Below are positions 18,401 to 26,355 of a stretch of 61,112 bases of DNA, piece by piece. Both the position numbers and the translations under genes were made by a program. Numbering within the stretch: the first letter of the stretch is position 1; the number at the start of each line of letters is the position of its first letter. The DNA is from Chitinophaga niastensis (GTDB lineage Bacteria; Bacteroidota; Bacteroidia; Chitinophagales; Chitinophagaceae), in assembly GCF_003014755.1 (NCBI RefSeq), contig NZ_PYAW01000012.1, positions 1-61,112 on the forward strand. Reading direction: 5' to 3'. The notes beneath the pieces were generated by a model. The model was given only the letters and a program-made list of their open reading frames with translations. It was not told where the DNA came from and ran no database searches.

Positions 18401-18874
18401 TATGCATACGGGATAGATGCCGGCTTTGCGTGGAAGGGAATTGATTTCTCTGTTTTCTTCCAGGGGGTGATTAATCGCAAAGTGATGCCTGATCCACGCT
18501 ACAATTTACCTTTTACAGGTACCTGGCAACAACCCTGGGATATTAACCAGGATCACTGGACGCCTGATCATCCGGATGCGCTGTTTCCGCGCCTATATCT
18601 CAACGATCAGCAAAATAGTGCACCATCTTCCCACTGGGTGATGAATGGGGCCTATATACGCCTTAAAAACCTTCAGATAGGATATAGTTTACCTGCTTCG
18701 GTACTGAAAAGGATTCCTGTTACCAATATGCGGTTTTATTTGTCCGGACAGGATCTCTGGGAAACCAATAACATGAAGATTAAATACTACGATCCTGAAC
18801 AGGCTGGTGGGTATAACAGTAATGTGTATCCGTTTTTCAGATCGTATACGTTTGGGTTAGCTGTTAGCTTTTAG
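15485..18874 (+). CDS. SusC-type TonB-dependent transporter, no SusD partner
   Basis: An outer-membrane transporter of 1129 residues from the ATG at 15485; a TTG two codons earlier is possible. After a long signal region (to ~ALAQ, residue 37) come an STN domain (~46-118), a carboxypeptidase-regulatory-like domain (~140-215, WSITGNITDGMQPLSGVS), a plug (NELVVLGYGLQKRANITGA onward, with SVSILKDAAAASIYGARG) and a beta-barrel ending FGLAVSF. It is the third gene of a sigma/FecR/SusC operon. Unlike the first system, no SusD gene follows: the next gene is pyrB on the other strand. The last codons lie inside the palindrome at 18859-18966. Confidence 0.94.
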   Translation: MQQFLLQARRSNTRFGCVPDFIFLVILVFVNATALAQHPGAPAKKVSLQYTNASLKTVIREIEKQTKYTFAISSQELETRNGVSVHVHNALLPDVLRSLFPPAKYKVEIRDGQIIVIPVNAPPTDITLSGNKRIDNDNRWSITGNITDGMQPLSGVSIREKGTANGAATTENGNFKLDVASGQAILQVSLIGFETREITVRDRKYIAVILQPDLKKLNELVVLGYGLQKRANITGAIAQVDGVRLKSRPVANVMAALQGTATGLVVTRSNGQPGREGFNIQVRGVSSASGNNTPVIVDGVPGSLAVLNPDDIESVSILKDAAAASIYGARGAGGVVLVTTRTGKPGKLTVDFNTLAGYETPIRLPNRVHSREAASMQNEAAENAGQQAPWDPAEIDLMKTGNHYAIDYLHPDYYKYYYDYNQIPVLTKDKTGIQNYNISVKGGDTMNQFSASLGYFGRQGLFAAGPDRTHRVNARVNLNNRFSKHFSLETRLSYAQTNTFSPAQAVEGPQGLLADLYRGPGNVPVYVPNTTNYAFGGAPTYAILKDGGQRDEKNNYIDAVFTLRADSLAKGLTLRLIYSPQQHALQDNLGRNTIDLWNRVAPVAMVQANNILQKSKLVAKGGNLQLLADYDKKIEKHNFHLLGGYTQETYNTTQNTAASYNITPQEISTTTYQNAPQFTQLLQASGSLLSFFGKLNYNYDNRYLIEANLIAARLLQHTTAFAGKEQWQAFPSFSAGWRLNNETWFNHALPFFNEFKLRWSWGRLGNVNSWNTIPNDERLRTFTFGYNNLFPPFVYKNPIPQAEGWENISTNNYGLDATLFRGRLTLAADYFVKRNRDMQMPILTSSVDGAWPLGFHTGELKSWGWELNAGWRSNRGPFTWYINANLFNNQNKVLRNDGVAPQAGWNQGIAGYPYSSLFGYAADGYFQTNADVQQHAFQSSSTAAGDIRYKDINGDHKIDKGDLVYLGSTDPQYAYGIDAGFAWKGIDFSVFFQGVINRKVMPDPRYNLPFTGTWQQPWDINQDHWTPDHPDALFPRLYLNDQQNSAPSSHWVMNGAYIRLKNLQIGYSLPASVLKRIPVTNMRFYLSGQDLWETNNMKIKYYDPEQAGGYNSNVYPFFRSYTFGLAVSF

Positions 18875-18966
18875 CAGTTAGCTTTTAGTAAAATCCATCG
18901 AAGATTAAAATATATCATAATCTTCGATGCATTTTACTAAAAGCTAACTGCTAAAAGCTAACAGCT
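18859..18966. repeat. 49-bp-arm palindrome joining the SusC and pyrB ends
   Basis: Arms 18859-18907 and 18918-18966 match at 48 of 49 positions around a 10-nt loop (AAATATATCA). Each arm contains GTTAGCTTTTAGCA repeated about twice and CGAAGATTA near the loop. The left arm covers the last codons and TAG stop of the SusC gene; the right arm reaches into the TAG stop of pyrB. It probably acts as a bidirectional 3'-end hairpin, although there is no clean T-run. Confidence 0.95.
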
Positions 18967-19894
18967 ATTCTGGCTTCTTTCCTGCCAGCAGATACAATGC
19001 AGCCATACGAATAGCTACCCCGTTCTCTACCTGGTTCAGGATGATGGACTGTCCGGAGTCCGCAACGTCAGAGTTGATTTCCACACCGCGGTTGATAGGT
19101 CCGGGGTGCATGATCACGATCTGTTTGTTCAGACTATCCAGCAGCTGACGATTTATGCCATATGCCAGGGAGTATTCCCTGAGAGAAGAAAATAACGGTG
19201 TGTTTTGTCTTTCCAGCTGAATGCGCAGTATGTTGGCTACATCGCACCACTGCAATGCCTCGCGGATGTTATAGCTTACGTTTACACCGAGTGCCGCTGC
19301 CATGTACTTAGGAATCAGGGTAGGCGGACCTACTACGGTTACTTCCGCGCCGAGCTTCTTCAGGCAGTAGATATTTGAGAGTGCCACACGTGAGTGCATG
19401 ATATCTCCACAAATAGCTACCTTTTTGCCTTCCACGCTGCCGAGCCTTTCCCGGATGGAGAAAGCATCCAGCAGTGCCTGCGTGGGATGCTCGTTGATAC
19501 CATCACCCGCATTGAGGATGGGCACATTGATGTGCTTAGCCAGAAAATGCGGTGCACCGCTGGCAGAGTGGCGCATCACCACCATATCCACCTTCATGGA
19601 TAAGATGTTGTTGACCGTATCTATCAGCGTTTCTCCTTTGGAAACAGAGGAGCCGGAAGCAGAGAAATTGACCGTATCTGCGCCCAGGCGCTTTTCCGCT
19701 AACTCAAAAGAGATGCGTGTGCGGGTAGAATTTTCAAAAAATAAATTTACAATTGTTGTATCGCGGAGCGTAGGGACCTTTTTAATGGGTCTTTGTAAAA
19801 CCTCCTTAAACTGGTCGGCTGTTTGAAAAATAAGTTCTATATCCTGACGCTGCAGATCGCGAATTCCGAGTAAGTGTTTTACAGAAAGTGACAT
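18965..19894 (-). CDS. pyrB: Aspartate carbamoyltransferase catalytic subunit
   Basis: This 309-residue enzyme joins carbamoyl phosphate and aspartate in pyrimidine synthesis. The carbamoyl-phosphate motif STRTR is at residues 56-60, SSVSKGETL provides the Ser/Lys loop, and HPTQALLDAF and MHPGPINRGVEI are the conserved downstream motifs. Length is normal for the family. It follows pyrR by 51 bases on the same strand, so the two probably form one operon. No regulatory subunit gene (pyrI) is adjacent. Confidence 0.97.
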   Translation of the reverse strand: MSLSVKHLLGIRDLQRQDIELIFQTADQFKEVLQRPIKKVPTLRDTTIVNLFFENSTRTRISFELAEKRLGADTVNFSASGSSVSKGETLIDTVNNILSMKVDMVVMRHSASGAPHFLAKHINVPILNAGDGINEHPTQALLDAFSIRERLGSVEGKKVAICGDIMHSRVALSNIYCLKKLGAEVTVVGPPTLIPKYMAAALGVNVSYNIREALQWCDVANILRIQLERQNTPLFSSLREYSLAYGINRQLLDSLNKQIVIMHPGPINRGVEINSDVADSGQSIILNQVENGVAIRMAALYLLAGKKPE

Positions 19895-19945
19895 TAATGT
19901 GCAAATATAAAGGGTGAAATCTGAATTCTGAAATCCGGATTCATT

Positions 19946-20476
19946 TTAGTCTATCAGAATTACTTCGTCTTTACCATCTCTCTCGTTCCATAACACCCTT
20001 ACTTTCTGGGAAATAAAGGCATCAATGGTGCGCCCGGTATAGTCCGGCTGAATGGGTAACTGTCGGCTGAAACGTCGGTCTATCAAGGTTAGCAGCTCCA
20101 CAGAGGCAGGCCGGCCAAAATCCAGCATAGCATCGAGTGCCGAGCGAATGGTACGACCCGTATACAGTACATCGTCTATCAACACCACCTTTTTATTTTC
20201 TATAGAAAAATTAATGCTGGTTTCATTGGGCACGTGCAGTGTTTTGCTTTGATTGAAATCATCGCGATAGAAGGTGATGTCCAGTTTACCATAATCAATA
20301 TGTGCGCCTGGCAACAGTTTCAGCAAGGTCTGATGGATCCTGCCAGATAGATAAATTCCCCTGGGCTGTAATCCAATCAGCACGGTTTGCTCAAACTGTA
20401 AATGGTTTTCTATCAACTGGTGACAAAGCCTGTCTATCGTAATAGCCATTTGCCTGTCGTTTAGTATCGTTTTCAA
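19946..20476 (-). CDS. pyrR: PyrR regulator / uracil phosphoribosyltransferase
   Basis: A 176-residue type I phosphoribosyltransferase-fold protein with the PRPP-binding loop VVLIDDVLYTGRT at residues ~97-109 and the N-terminal IGLQPRG motif typical of PyrR. In other bacteria PyrR binds pyr mRNA with UMP to attenuate transcription and has weak uracil phosphoribosyltransferase activity. Gene order pyrR-pyrB fits that role. I see no obvious anti-antiterminator structure in the short leader, so RNA-level control here is unproven. A TATTTTTG box on the minus strand (20496-20503) is a possible -7 promoter element. Confidence 0.95.
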   Translation of the reverse strand: MKTILNDRQMAITIDRLCHQLIENHLQFEQTVLIGLQPRGIYLSGRIHQTLLKLLPGAHIDYGKLDITFYRDDFNQSKTLHVPNETSINFSIENKKVVLIDDVLYTGRTIRSALDAMLDFGRPASVELLTLIDRRFSRQLPIQPDYTGRTIDAFISQKVRVLWNERDGKDEVILID

Positions 20477-20634
20477 AACACAACGTTTTAGGGGCCAAAA
20501 ATAATGATTAATGCTTCAGATAAAAAGTCGAAAGTGATAAAATAGCTGGATAAGTAACAGAATATTTCTTTTATCTCTATAAAAAAATATTACTATATAG
20601 CACAATATTATCATCTTTTAATAACCCACAAGAA

Positions 20635-21270
20635 ATGAAAAAACTTATATTACCTGTACTAATGCTGGCCATTGCTATGTCTGCCAGCCAAGTAAACGCC
20701 CAACAAAAAAAGAATTTTATCAGCGGCGGAATTAGTTATAACTCCTCAAAGAATCATCAGGAGGGTGTTTTTTCCGATCAAAAAAACACGATGTTCTCTG
20801 TGGCGCCTTCTTATGGCAGATATCTGAATGAAAAATTTTCAATTGGTGTTACAGTAGCCTATAACTATGTAAAAACCGGCCGTAGTATCAATCAGAACCC
20901 GGCCAAGAGCTCAGGTGCAAGCTTTGGTCCGTTTGTACGATTTGAGCAACCATTATGGAACAGTAAGGTGTCTGTTTACAGCGAGGCGGGCATTACGGCG
21001 GGTTTCGGCAAAACAACAACAACATACGAAAACCCCAACTACTCCATTACTTATAAAAACAACTCCTTCGGTGTATACTACACCCCTGGTCTGATGTTTA
21101 ACTTTAGGCCAAGAGTAGCCGTGCTAGCTAGTTTGGGCTCATTATTCAGCATTCAGCATACTGTCAGTAAACCCGAAGACGAGAAAAGTAAGATAACCGC
21201 TACTACCGCCGGTATTACATCCGGGTTTGGCCTGAATAGTATACAGTTTGGATTTATGTTTAGATTTTAA
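20635..21270 (+). CDS. Outer-membrane beta-barrel protein, porin-like
   Basis: A 211-residue protein with a signal peptide (to about NAQQ, residue 23) and alternating hydrophobic/polar strands (FSIGVTVAYNYVKTG, KVSVYSEAGITAGFG, NSFGVYYTPGLMFNF), ending with the Phe-rich IQFGFMFRF expected of a beta-barrel. It resembles the outer-membrane beta-barrel (OmpW/opacity-like) proteins common in Bacteroidota. Function is unknown. It is transcribed divergently from pyrR and followed by a hairpin before the peroxiredoxin gene. Confidence 0.82.
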   Translation: MKKLILPVLMLAIAMSASQVNAQQKKNFISGGISYNSSKNHQEGVFSDQKNTMFSVAPSYGRYLNEKFSIGVTVAYNYVKTGRSINQNPAKSSGASFGPFVRFEQPLWNSKVSVYSEAGITAGFGKTTTTYENPNYSITYKNNSFGVYYTPGLMFNFRPRVAVLASLGSLFSIQHTVSKPEDEKSKITATTAGITSGFGLNSIQFGFMFRF

Positions 21271-21275
21271 TGAAG

Positions 21276-21320
21276 CGGGCTCTGTTATATTTTTTATCTG
21301 AATATAGCAGGGCTCCCTTT
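21276..21320 (+). terminator. Terminator-like hairpin after the barrel protein gene
   Basis: GGGCTCTGTTATATT pairs with AATATAGCAGGGCTC with wobble pairs, followed by a pyrimidine-rich CCCTTTCTCTT. It lies just past the stop at 21270. Confidence 0.55.
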
Positions 21321-21353
21321 CTCTTCGTACTTTAGCTGTAGCAAAGCACAAAT

Positions 21354-21872
21354 ATGAAAACGTTAAAGATAATTATCGCTATGACAGCTTTCTTTCAACT
21401 CCTGGGATTTTCTTCTCAATCACAAATAAAAACCGGAGATAAAATACCTGCTTTTTCTTTACAGGATCAGGACGGAAAAACTTTTGATATTACCCGTGTA
21501 TTAGGCAAGCAACCGCTGGTGATTTATTTTTATCCGAAAGATGAAACCAATGTATGTACCAGAGAAGCTTGTTCCTTCCGTGATTCCTTCCAGGATTTCC
21601 AAAAATACGGTGCCCTGGTAATTGGTATCAGTTCAGATAACGTAGCCTCTCATAAACATTTTGCAACGCATCACAAGCTTCCTTTCACCTTACTCAGTGA
21701 TCCAAAGAATGAAGTGCGCAAATTATTTGGTGTGCCCAAAACGTTTGTGATACCGGGTCGCGTAACTTATATCGTAGATAAAAACGGAGTGGTAGTGCAT
21801 GAATTTAATTCACTGCGTGATGGTGAGAAGCATGTAACAGAGTCGCTGGCTGCGTTAAAAAAGATGCAGTAA
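21354..21872 (+). CDS. Periplasmic Bcp/PrxQ-type peroxiredoxin
   Basis: This 172-residue protein has an N-terminal signal (MKTLKIIIAMTAFFQLLGFS) and a thioredoxin-fold peroxiredoxin domain. The motif YFYPKDETNVCTREAC carries the peroxidatic cysteine C68 and a resolving cysteine C73, the C-x4-C spacing of the Bcp/PrxQ class. It should reduce hydroperoxides outside the cytoplasm using a thioredoxin-like donor. Most Bcp proteins are cytoplasmic, so the exported location is worth noting, though secreted forms are known in Bacteroidota. Confidence 0.92.
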   Translation: MKTLKIIIAMTAFFQLLGFSSQSQIKTGDKIPAFSLQDQDGKTFDITRVLGKQPLVIYFYPKDETNVCTREACSFRDSFQDFQKYGALVIGISSDNVASHKHFATHHKLPFTLLSDPKNEVRKLFGVPKTFVIPGRVTYIVDKNGVVVHEFNSLRDGEKHVTESLAALKKMQ

Positions 21873-21981
21873 ATTATTTTTTCCTCTTTTTGTTTTACGG
21901 GTGGATCGTGCCTGTTGTTATACAAAAAGCGTAAAATAAAGTGGTGAAAATCTTAAGCAATAATTTTATAAATAGCCCAGT

Positions 21982-22353
21982 TTATAATCCTCTCAGATCT
22001 TTAAAAGAAGTTATTTCTTCTTTCAAAGCAAATAATTGTATGCCCCATAAAAGGCCGCTTACGAGTGCAAAGGCTACCAACGCAAGGGAAAACGACACCT
22101 GCAAAAAACTTCCTTCCTGGTTGGCTAAAGTAACCACTTTGTATAGCAACCACAATGCTACCACTAAAAAAATGGCAGCTTTGATGCCTTTTGTTCTCAT
22201 TTGTTTAGCAAAGTACCCATCAAATTCTTTCACTGCCACTATGCTGGCTTCTGGCAACGGAGTGCCGTCGGCTATTAGCCGTTGTTCCAGGTCTGCTACC
22301 CTGCGTTGTTTATGATATTCTGAGAAGTATGTTTTGATGATATCTGCCTGCAT
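21982..22353 (-). CDS. Conserved-looking two-TM protein of unknown function
   Basis: A 123-residue protein. The hydrophilic N-terminal half has a possible helix (KRRVADLEQRLIADG-like Arg/Glu/Leu pattern). Two transmembrane helices follow, around residues 57-75 (AAIFLVVALWLLYKVV) and 85-107 (VSFSLALVAFALVSGLLWG). The tail is short and charged. I do not recognise the family. It is a single minus-strand gene in a gap between peroxiredoxin and pruA. Confidence 0.65.
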   Translation of the reverse strand: MQADIIKTYFSEYHKQRRVADLEQRLIADGTPLPEASIVAVKEFDGYFAKQMRTKGIKAAIFLVVALWLLYKVVTLANQEGSFLQVSFSLALVAFALVSGLLWGIQLFALKEEITSFKDLRGL

Positions 22354-22389
22354 AGGTGCGTGAGTTCCAAAATGAAAAAACGAAGTTAC

Positions 22390-22422
22390 AAAAAAGGCGA
22401 TGGATATATACCCATCGCCTTT
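22390..22422 (-). terminator. Intrinsic terminator after pruA
   Basis: GGCGATGG (22396-22403) pairs with CCATCGCC (22412-22419), with flanking A/T extension and six T's on the minus strand (22390-22395). It lies about 25 bases past the pruA stop. Confidence 0.9.
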
Positions 22423-22442
22423 ATATAAATCATGAACATTTA

Positions 22443-24074
22443 CTAAGCTTCTTTCAAAAACGGATACTTGTAGTCAGTAGCCGGTACAAAAGTTTCTTTG
22501 ATGCTTCTGGCGCTTAACCAGCGGTAGAGGTTCAGCATAGAACCTGCTTTATCGTTGGTACCGGAAGCACGGGCACCGCCAAATGGCTGTTGACCTACAA
22601 CTGCACCGGTTGGCTTATCATTGATGTAGAAGTTACCGGCGCTGTTCACCAGTTTCTTCGTTGCCAGTTCCACTGCATAACGGTCCTGTGCAATGATAGC
22701 ACCGGTTAACGCGTATTCAGAAGTGGTATCCACTGTTACCATGATCTCCTCAAATTTCTCTGCATCGTAAGTGTGGATCGTCAGTACCGGTCCAAAGATC
22801 TCTTCGCACATAGTTACGTACTTAGGATCAGTAGCTTCAATAACGGTAGGTTCAATAAAGTAACCTTCCGTCTTACTGTAGTTACCACCGGCAATGATTT
22901 TTACGGTAGGATCTTTCTTTGCATTATCGATGTAAGTTGCGATCTTATCAAAAGAGCGCTCATCGATTACTGCGTTGATGAAGTTGCTGAAATCTTCTGT
23001 GGTACCCATTTTCATGGTTTTCAGTTCAGCAACCAGTTTTGATTTTATTTCTTCAGCAAGATTGCTTGGTATGTATGCGCGGGAAGCAGCAGAACATTTT
23101 TGTCCCTGGTATTCGAAAGCACCACGGGCCAGTGCAGTAACCGCAATAGCTACATCGGCAGATTTATGTACGAGTACAAAATCTTTACCACCGGTTTCAC
23201 CTACGATACGCGGATATGATTTGTATTTGCTGATATTTTCGCCGATTGTCTTCCACATGGTCTGGAATACGCCGGTAGAACCGGTAAAGTGAATACCTGC
23301 GAAATGAGGATCTGCGAAGCAGATTTCACCAATCAACGGACCACCTGCATAAACGAGGTTGATAACACCATCAGGTAAGCCTGCTTCTATCAGCACTTTC
23401 ATGATCGTATTAGCAGCAAACACTTGCGTATTGGCTGGTTTCCATACTACCACATTACCGCACATAGCTGCAGATGTGGGCAGGTTACCGGCAATTGCAG
23501 TAAAGTTAAACGGTGTTACAGCGAGTACAAAACCTTCCAATGGACGATATTCTGTTCTGTTATGGATGCCCGGAGCACTGGCTGGCTGCTGGCGGTAGAT
23601 TTCACTCAGGAAGTGAACATTATAGCGGAGGAAGTCGATCAGTTCACAAGCGCTGTCTATTTCTGCCTGGTAAGGGTTTTTACTCTGACCCAGCATAGTA
23701 GCCGCGTTGATGTGATAGCGGTATTTAGTGGCGAGGAGTTCAGCAGCGCGGAGGAAGATACCTGCACGTTGTTCCCACTCCATGTTCGCCCATTTTTCAC
23801 GTGCTGCTAAAGCGGCTGCTATAGCTGATTTCACGTGAGACGCTTCACCCATATGGAAATGACCTAATTTATGTTTGATTTCATGTGGCGGGCGCAGATC
23901 AACAGTTTTACCGGTGCGGATCTCTTTACCTCCAATATACATGGGTATATCAGCTACTTCTGCTTTAAATGCGGCTAATTGTTTTTTCAAAGCTGCTCTC
24001 TCTGCAGAACCGGGTGCATAGTTCAACACAGGCTCATTAGCAGGCGCTGCGTATTCAAAATATCCTGTATTCAT
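22443..24074 (-). CDS. pruA: 1-pyrroline-5-carboxylate dehydrogenase
   Basis: This 543-residue aldehyde dehydrogenase-fold enzyme oxidises glutamate semialdehyde/P5C to glutamate with NAD+, the second step of proline breakdown. It has FTGST at ~263-267, the catalytic-glutamate motif GETGGKDF at ~292, and the nucleophile cysteine in YQGQKCSAAS (C327). Its length and whole-sequence look fit the stand-alone P5C dehydrogenases (also called delta-1-pyrroline-5-carboxylate dehydrogenase 1) rather than bifunctional PutA. No proline dehydrogenase gene is adjacent. The 5' leader holds an inverted repeat (24105-24185). Confidence 0.95.
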   Translation of the reverse strand: MNTGYFEYAAPANEPVLNYAPGSAERAALKKQLAAFKAEVADIPMYIGGKEIRTGKTVDLRPPHEIKHKLGHFHMGEASHVKSAIAAALAAREKWANMEWEQRAGIFLRAAELLATKYRYHINAATMLGQSKNPYQAEIDSACELIDFLRYNVHFLSEIYRQQPASAPGIHNRTEYRPLEGFVLAVTPFNFTAIAGNLPTSAAMCGNVVVWKPANTQVFAANTIMKVLIEAGLPDGVINLVYAGGPLIGEICFADPHFAGIHFTGSTGVFQTMWKTIGENISKYKSYPRIVGETGGKDFVLVHKSADVAIAVTALARGAFEYQGQKCSAASRAYIPSNLAEEIKSKLVAELKTMKMGTTEDFSNFINAVIDERSFDKIATYIDNAKKDPTVKIIAGGNYSKTEGYFIEPTVIEATDPKYVTMCEEIFGPVLTIHTYDAEKFEEIMVTVDTTSEYALTGAIIAQDRYAVELATKKLVNSAGNFYINDKPTGAVVGQQPFGGARASGTNDKAGSMLNLYRWLSARSIKETFVPATDYKYPFLKEA

Positions 24075-24104
24075 TGTAACCAGATTTTAATATTTTGCCA
24101 TTGG

Positions 24105-24185
24105 GTTTCCCGCGAAGGTGCAAAGAAACAAAGCCGCAAAGAATATTTTATAGCGAAGATTCCCTGAATTTCCTTTGCGGGAAAC
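24105..24185. repeat. Inverted repeat in the pruA leader
   Basis: GTTTCCCGCGAAGG (24105-24118) pairs with CCTTTGCGGGAAAC (24172-24185) with one mismatch. The enclosed sequence is rich in GCAAAGAAACAAAG and GCCGCAAAGA. A TAATTTTG box on the minus strand (24197-24204) lies just upstream, so the hairpin would sit in the pruA 5' UTR if that promoter is used. Confidence 0.75.
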
Positions 24186-24249
24186 CGTTTCCGCTGCAAA
24201 ATTAATGGTTATAAAACCGACCCGCTTAATGATTATTAGTCGATAGTTA

Positions 24250-25345
24250 TTAATTATTGTCCTCTTCCTTCTGCATCATGAGGTAAGCTTTCACGAAACC
24301 GTTCAGATCACCATCCATTACAGGTCCTACGTTACCCACTTCAAAATCAGTCCGGTGATCTTTGATCATTTTGTACGGATGGAATACGTACGACCTGATC
24401 TGTGATCCCCATTCGATCTTGCGTTTGTTGGCGTTGGCTGCATTTTTCAGTTCTTCCCGTTTGCGGATTTCTTCCTCATACAAGCGCGATTTCAACATGG
24501 TGAGCGCCTTTTCACGGTTCTCTCCCTGTGTACGTGCCTGCTGACATTCGATAATAATACCGGATGGCGTGTGTTTCAAACGTACGGCTGTTTCCACCTT
24601 GTTTACGTTCTGTCCGCCCTTACCACCTGAACGGTAAAATTCCCATACCAGGTCTGCAGGGTTCACTGCTATCTCAATTGTATTATCTACTAACGGATAT
24701 ACATATACGGAGGCGAATGAAGTATGTCTGCGTGCATTGGAATCAAAAGGTGATATGCGCACCAAACGGTGTACACCACTTTCTGCTTTGAGATGACCAT
24801 AAGCAAAGTCGCCATCAAATTCCAGTGTCGCTTGTTTAATACCAGCACCATCACCATACTGTGTATCCAGTTCAGATACTTTCCAGCCTTGCTTTTCGCC
24901 ATACATCCTGTACATACGCAGCAGCATTTCAGCCCAATCCTGGCTTTCTGTGCCGCCTGCACCTGAGTTGATTGTCAGCACTGCGGGCATTTCATCTTCC
25001 GGCTGGTTTAATGTAGATTTGAATTCCAGTTCATCCAATGCTACTACAGCAGCACTATATGCCTGTTCTACATCTTCCTCGGAAGCTTCTCCTTCTTTGA
25101 AAAAGTCGTTCAGTACACTACTATCATCAATAGCAGCATTTACATGATCGTAAAGGTCAACCCAATATTTGTTTACCTTAATTTCCTTCAGAATCGAAGT
25201 GGCTCTGGCATTATCATCCCAAAATCCGGGGGCCAGGCTTAGTTGTTTGTCGTTTTCTATTTTGGCTAATCGGTCAGGGACGTTAAAGAAAACCTCCCAG
25301 GACGTATAAACGGTCCCTCATAGCTTTAAGTTGCTCAGCTGTCAT
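24250..25345 (-). CDS. prfB: Peptide chain release factor 2, programmed +1 frameshift
   Basis: Reading starts at the ATG at 25345 (MTAEQLKAMRDRLYVLGGFL), meets an in-frame TAA at 25283-25285, and resumes in the +1 frame as NVPDRLAKIENDKQL, running to 24250. The joined protein is 364 residues, the normal RF2 length. The anticodon-like SPF tripeptide is near residue 198 (VRISPFDSNARRHT) and the catalytic GGQ near residue 243 (SGGKGGQNVNK). RF2 releases peptides at UGA and UAA. The recoding site GGGAGG-TTTT-CTT-TAA-C uses UAA where UGA is usual. The break is a recoding signal, not damage: everything downstream is intact. Confidence 0.96.
25282..25298 (-). promoter_or_regulatory. prfB +1 frameshift signal
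   Basis: On the minus strand the site reads GGGAGGTTTTCTTTAAC: a Shine-Dalgarno-like GGGAGG, a short spacer, the slippery CTT codon, then TAA C. A +1 slip on CTT gives CTT-AAC and joins the two RF2 frames. Confidence 0.95.
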
Positions 25346-25506
25346 AGCTGGCAAATGTATGTAAAAATATAGATATCTGCTAATGCAATCAGCGGGAAAA
25401 AGTACCGGGCATTGTTACTGCCTTGTTACAATAACCCTTTTAGCATAATTTTTGCTGAACAAGCTGGTAACCATGTCAGTAACATTATAAAAAGTGTCTA
25501 TTTATT

Positions 25507-26310
25507 ATGGTCCGCCATGAAACCCTCCACTACAAGAACAGATCTGTCTTTAATGCACTCGCTTACATCATCATGATAGTGGCTAATGCACTGTCTTTTT
25601 TACTTCCTATCAATGGCAAAAAAACGAATGAGATCTCTGAAGAATACCCTCACCTCTTTGCTCCTGCCCGTATTACATTTTCTATCTGGACGATTATCTA
25701 TCTTGCTTTGCTGGCATTTATTATTTACCAGTTATGGCTCGCTTTTTCCAATAAAGCACCTGGTATACTGGCCAACTTCATGCTGCGCATGAAAGACTGG
25801 TTTCTTATTTCATCTGTTGCCAATGCCTGCTGGCTTTTTGCCTGGCATTACGACCTGATACCGCTGAGTGTTGCTATTATGTTCATTTTGCTCTTATCAC
25901 TACTGGCTATTCATATTAATTTTGGAATTGCCACTACACCTGCTACCCTTCCGGAGAAAATATTCATCAACTTTCCTTTTAGTCTTTATCTTGGCTGGAT
26001 CAGTATTACCACCATCGCCAATATCGCCACACTCCTGGTATATGCCGGCTGGAAAGCCAGTATACACACACAGATCATCTACACTATTCTCATGGTAGGC
26101 ATTAGTACCCTGCTGAGTGTTGGCATGATACTCCTGCGCAACAATATCACGTTTGCGCTTGTTAGTGTATGGGCTTTTTATGGTATCCTGATTAAAAGAA
26201 AAGCAGCGGATGTGCTGGAGGAGAATGCTATTATACACTCCTGCATTATTGCTATTGGTGTTATTGCCGTAACAATTTCCTGGCAATTATACAGGAAACA
26301 GAAATCATAA
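25507..26310 (+). CDS. TspO/MBR-related membrane protein
   Basis: A 267-residue integral membrane protein with seven or eight predicted helices. The N-terminal part contains the TspO-like pattern FAPARITFSIWTIIYLALL, then NACWLFAWHYD and FPFSLYLGWISITTIANI, which correspond to conserved TspO/tryptophan-rich sensory protein motifs in the longer bacterial form. Such proteins bind tetrapyrroles or sterol-like ligands in some organisms; the role here is unknown. It is divergent from prfB and 45 bases upstream of pgi on the same strand. Confidence 0.75.
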   Translation: MVRHETLHYKNRSVFNALAYIIMIVANALSFLLPINGKKTNEISEEYPHLFAPARITFSIWTIIYLALLAFIIYQLWLAFSNKAPGILANFMLRMKDWFLISSVANACWLFAWHYDLIPLSVAIMFILLLSLLAIHINFGIATTPATLPEKIFINFPFSLYLGWISITTIANIATLLVYAGWKASIHTQIIYTILMVGISTLLSVGMILLRNNITFALVSVWAFYGILIKRKAADVLEENAIIHSCIIAIGVIAVTISWQLYRKQKS

Positions 26311-26355
26311 ATTCTAAAAGATTATTTTTGGCGGGCATTTAATATATACACGACT

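Noticed and set aside
24250..25345. prfB as a frameshifted pseudogene
   Set aside because: The break is at the classic RF2 recoding position with SD-like GGGAGG and CTT slip codon, and both parts are intact.
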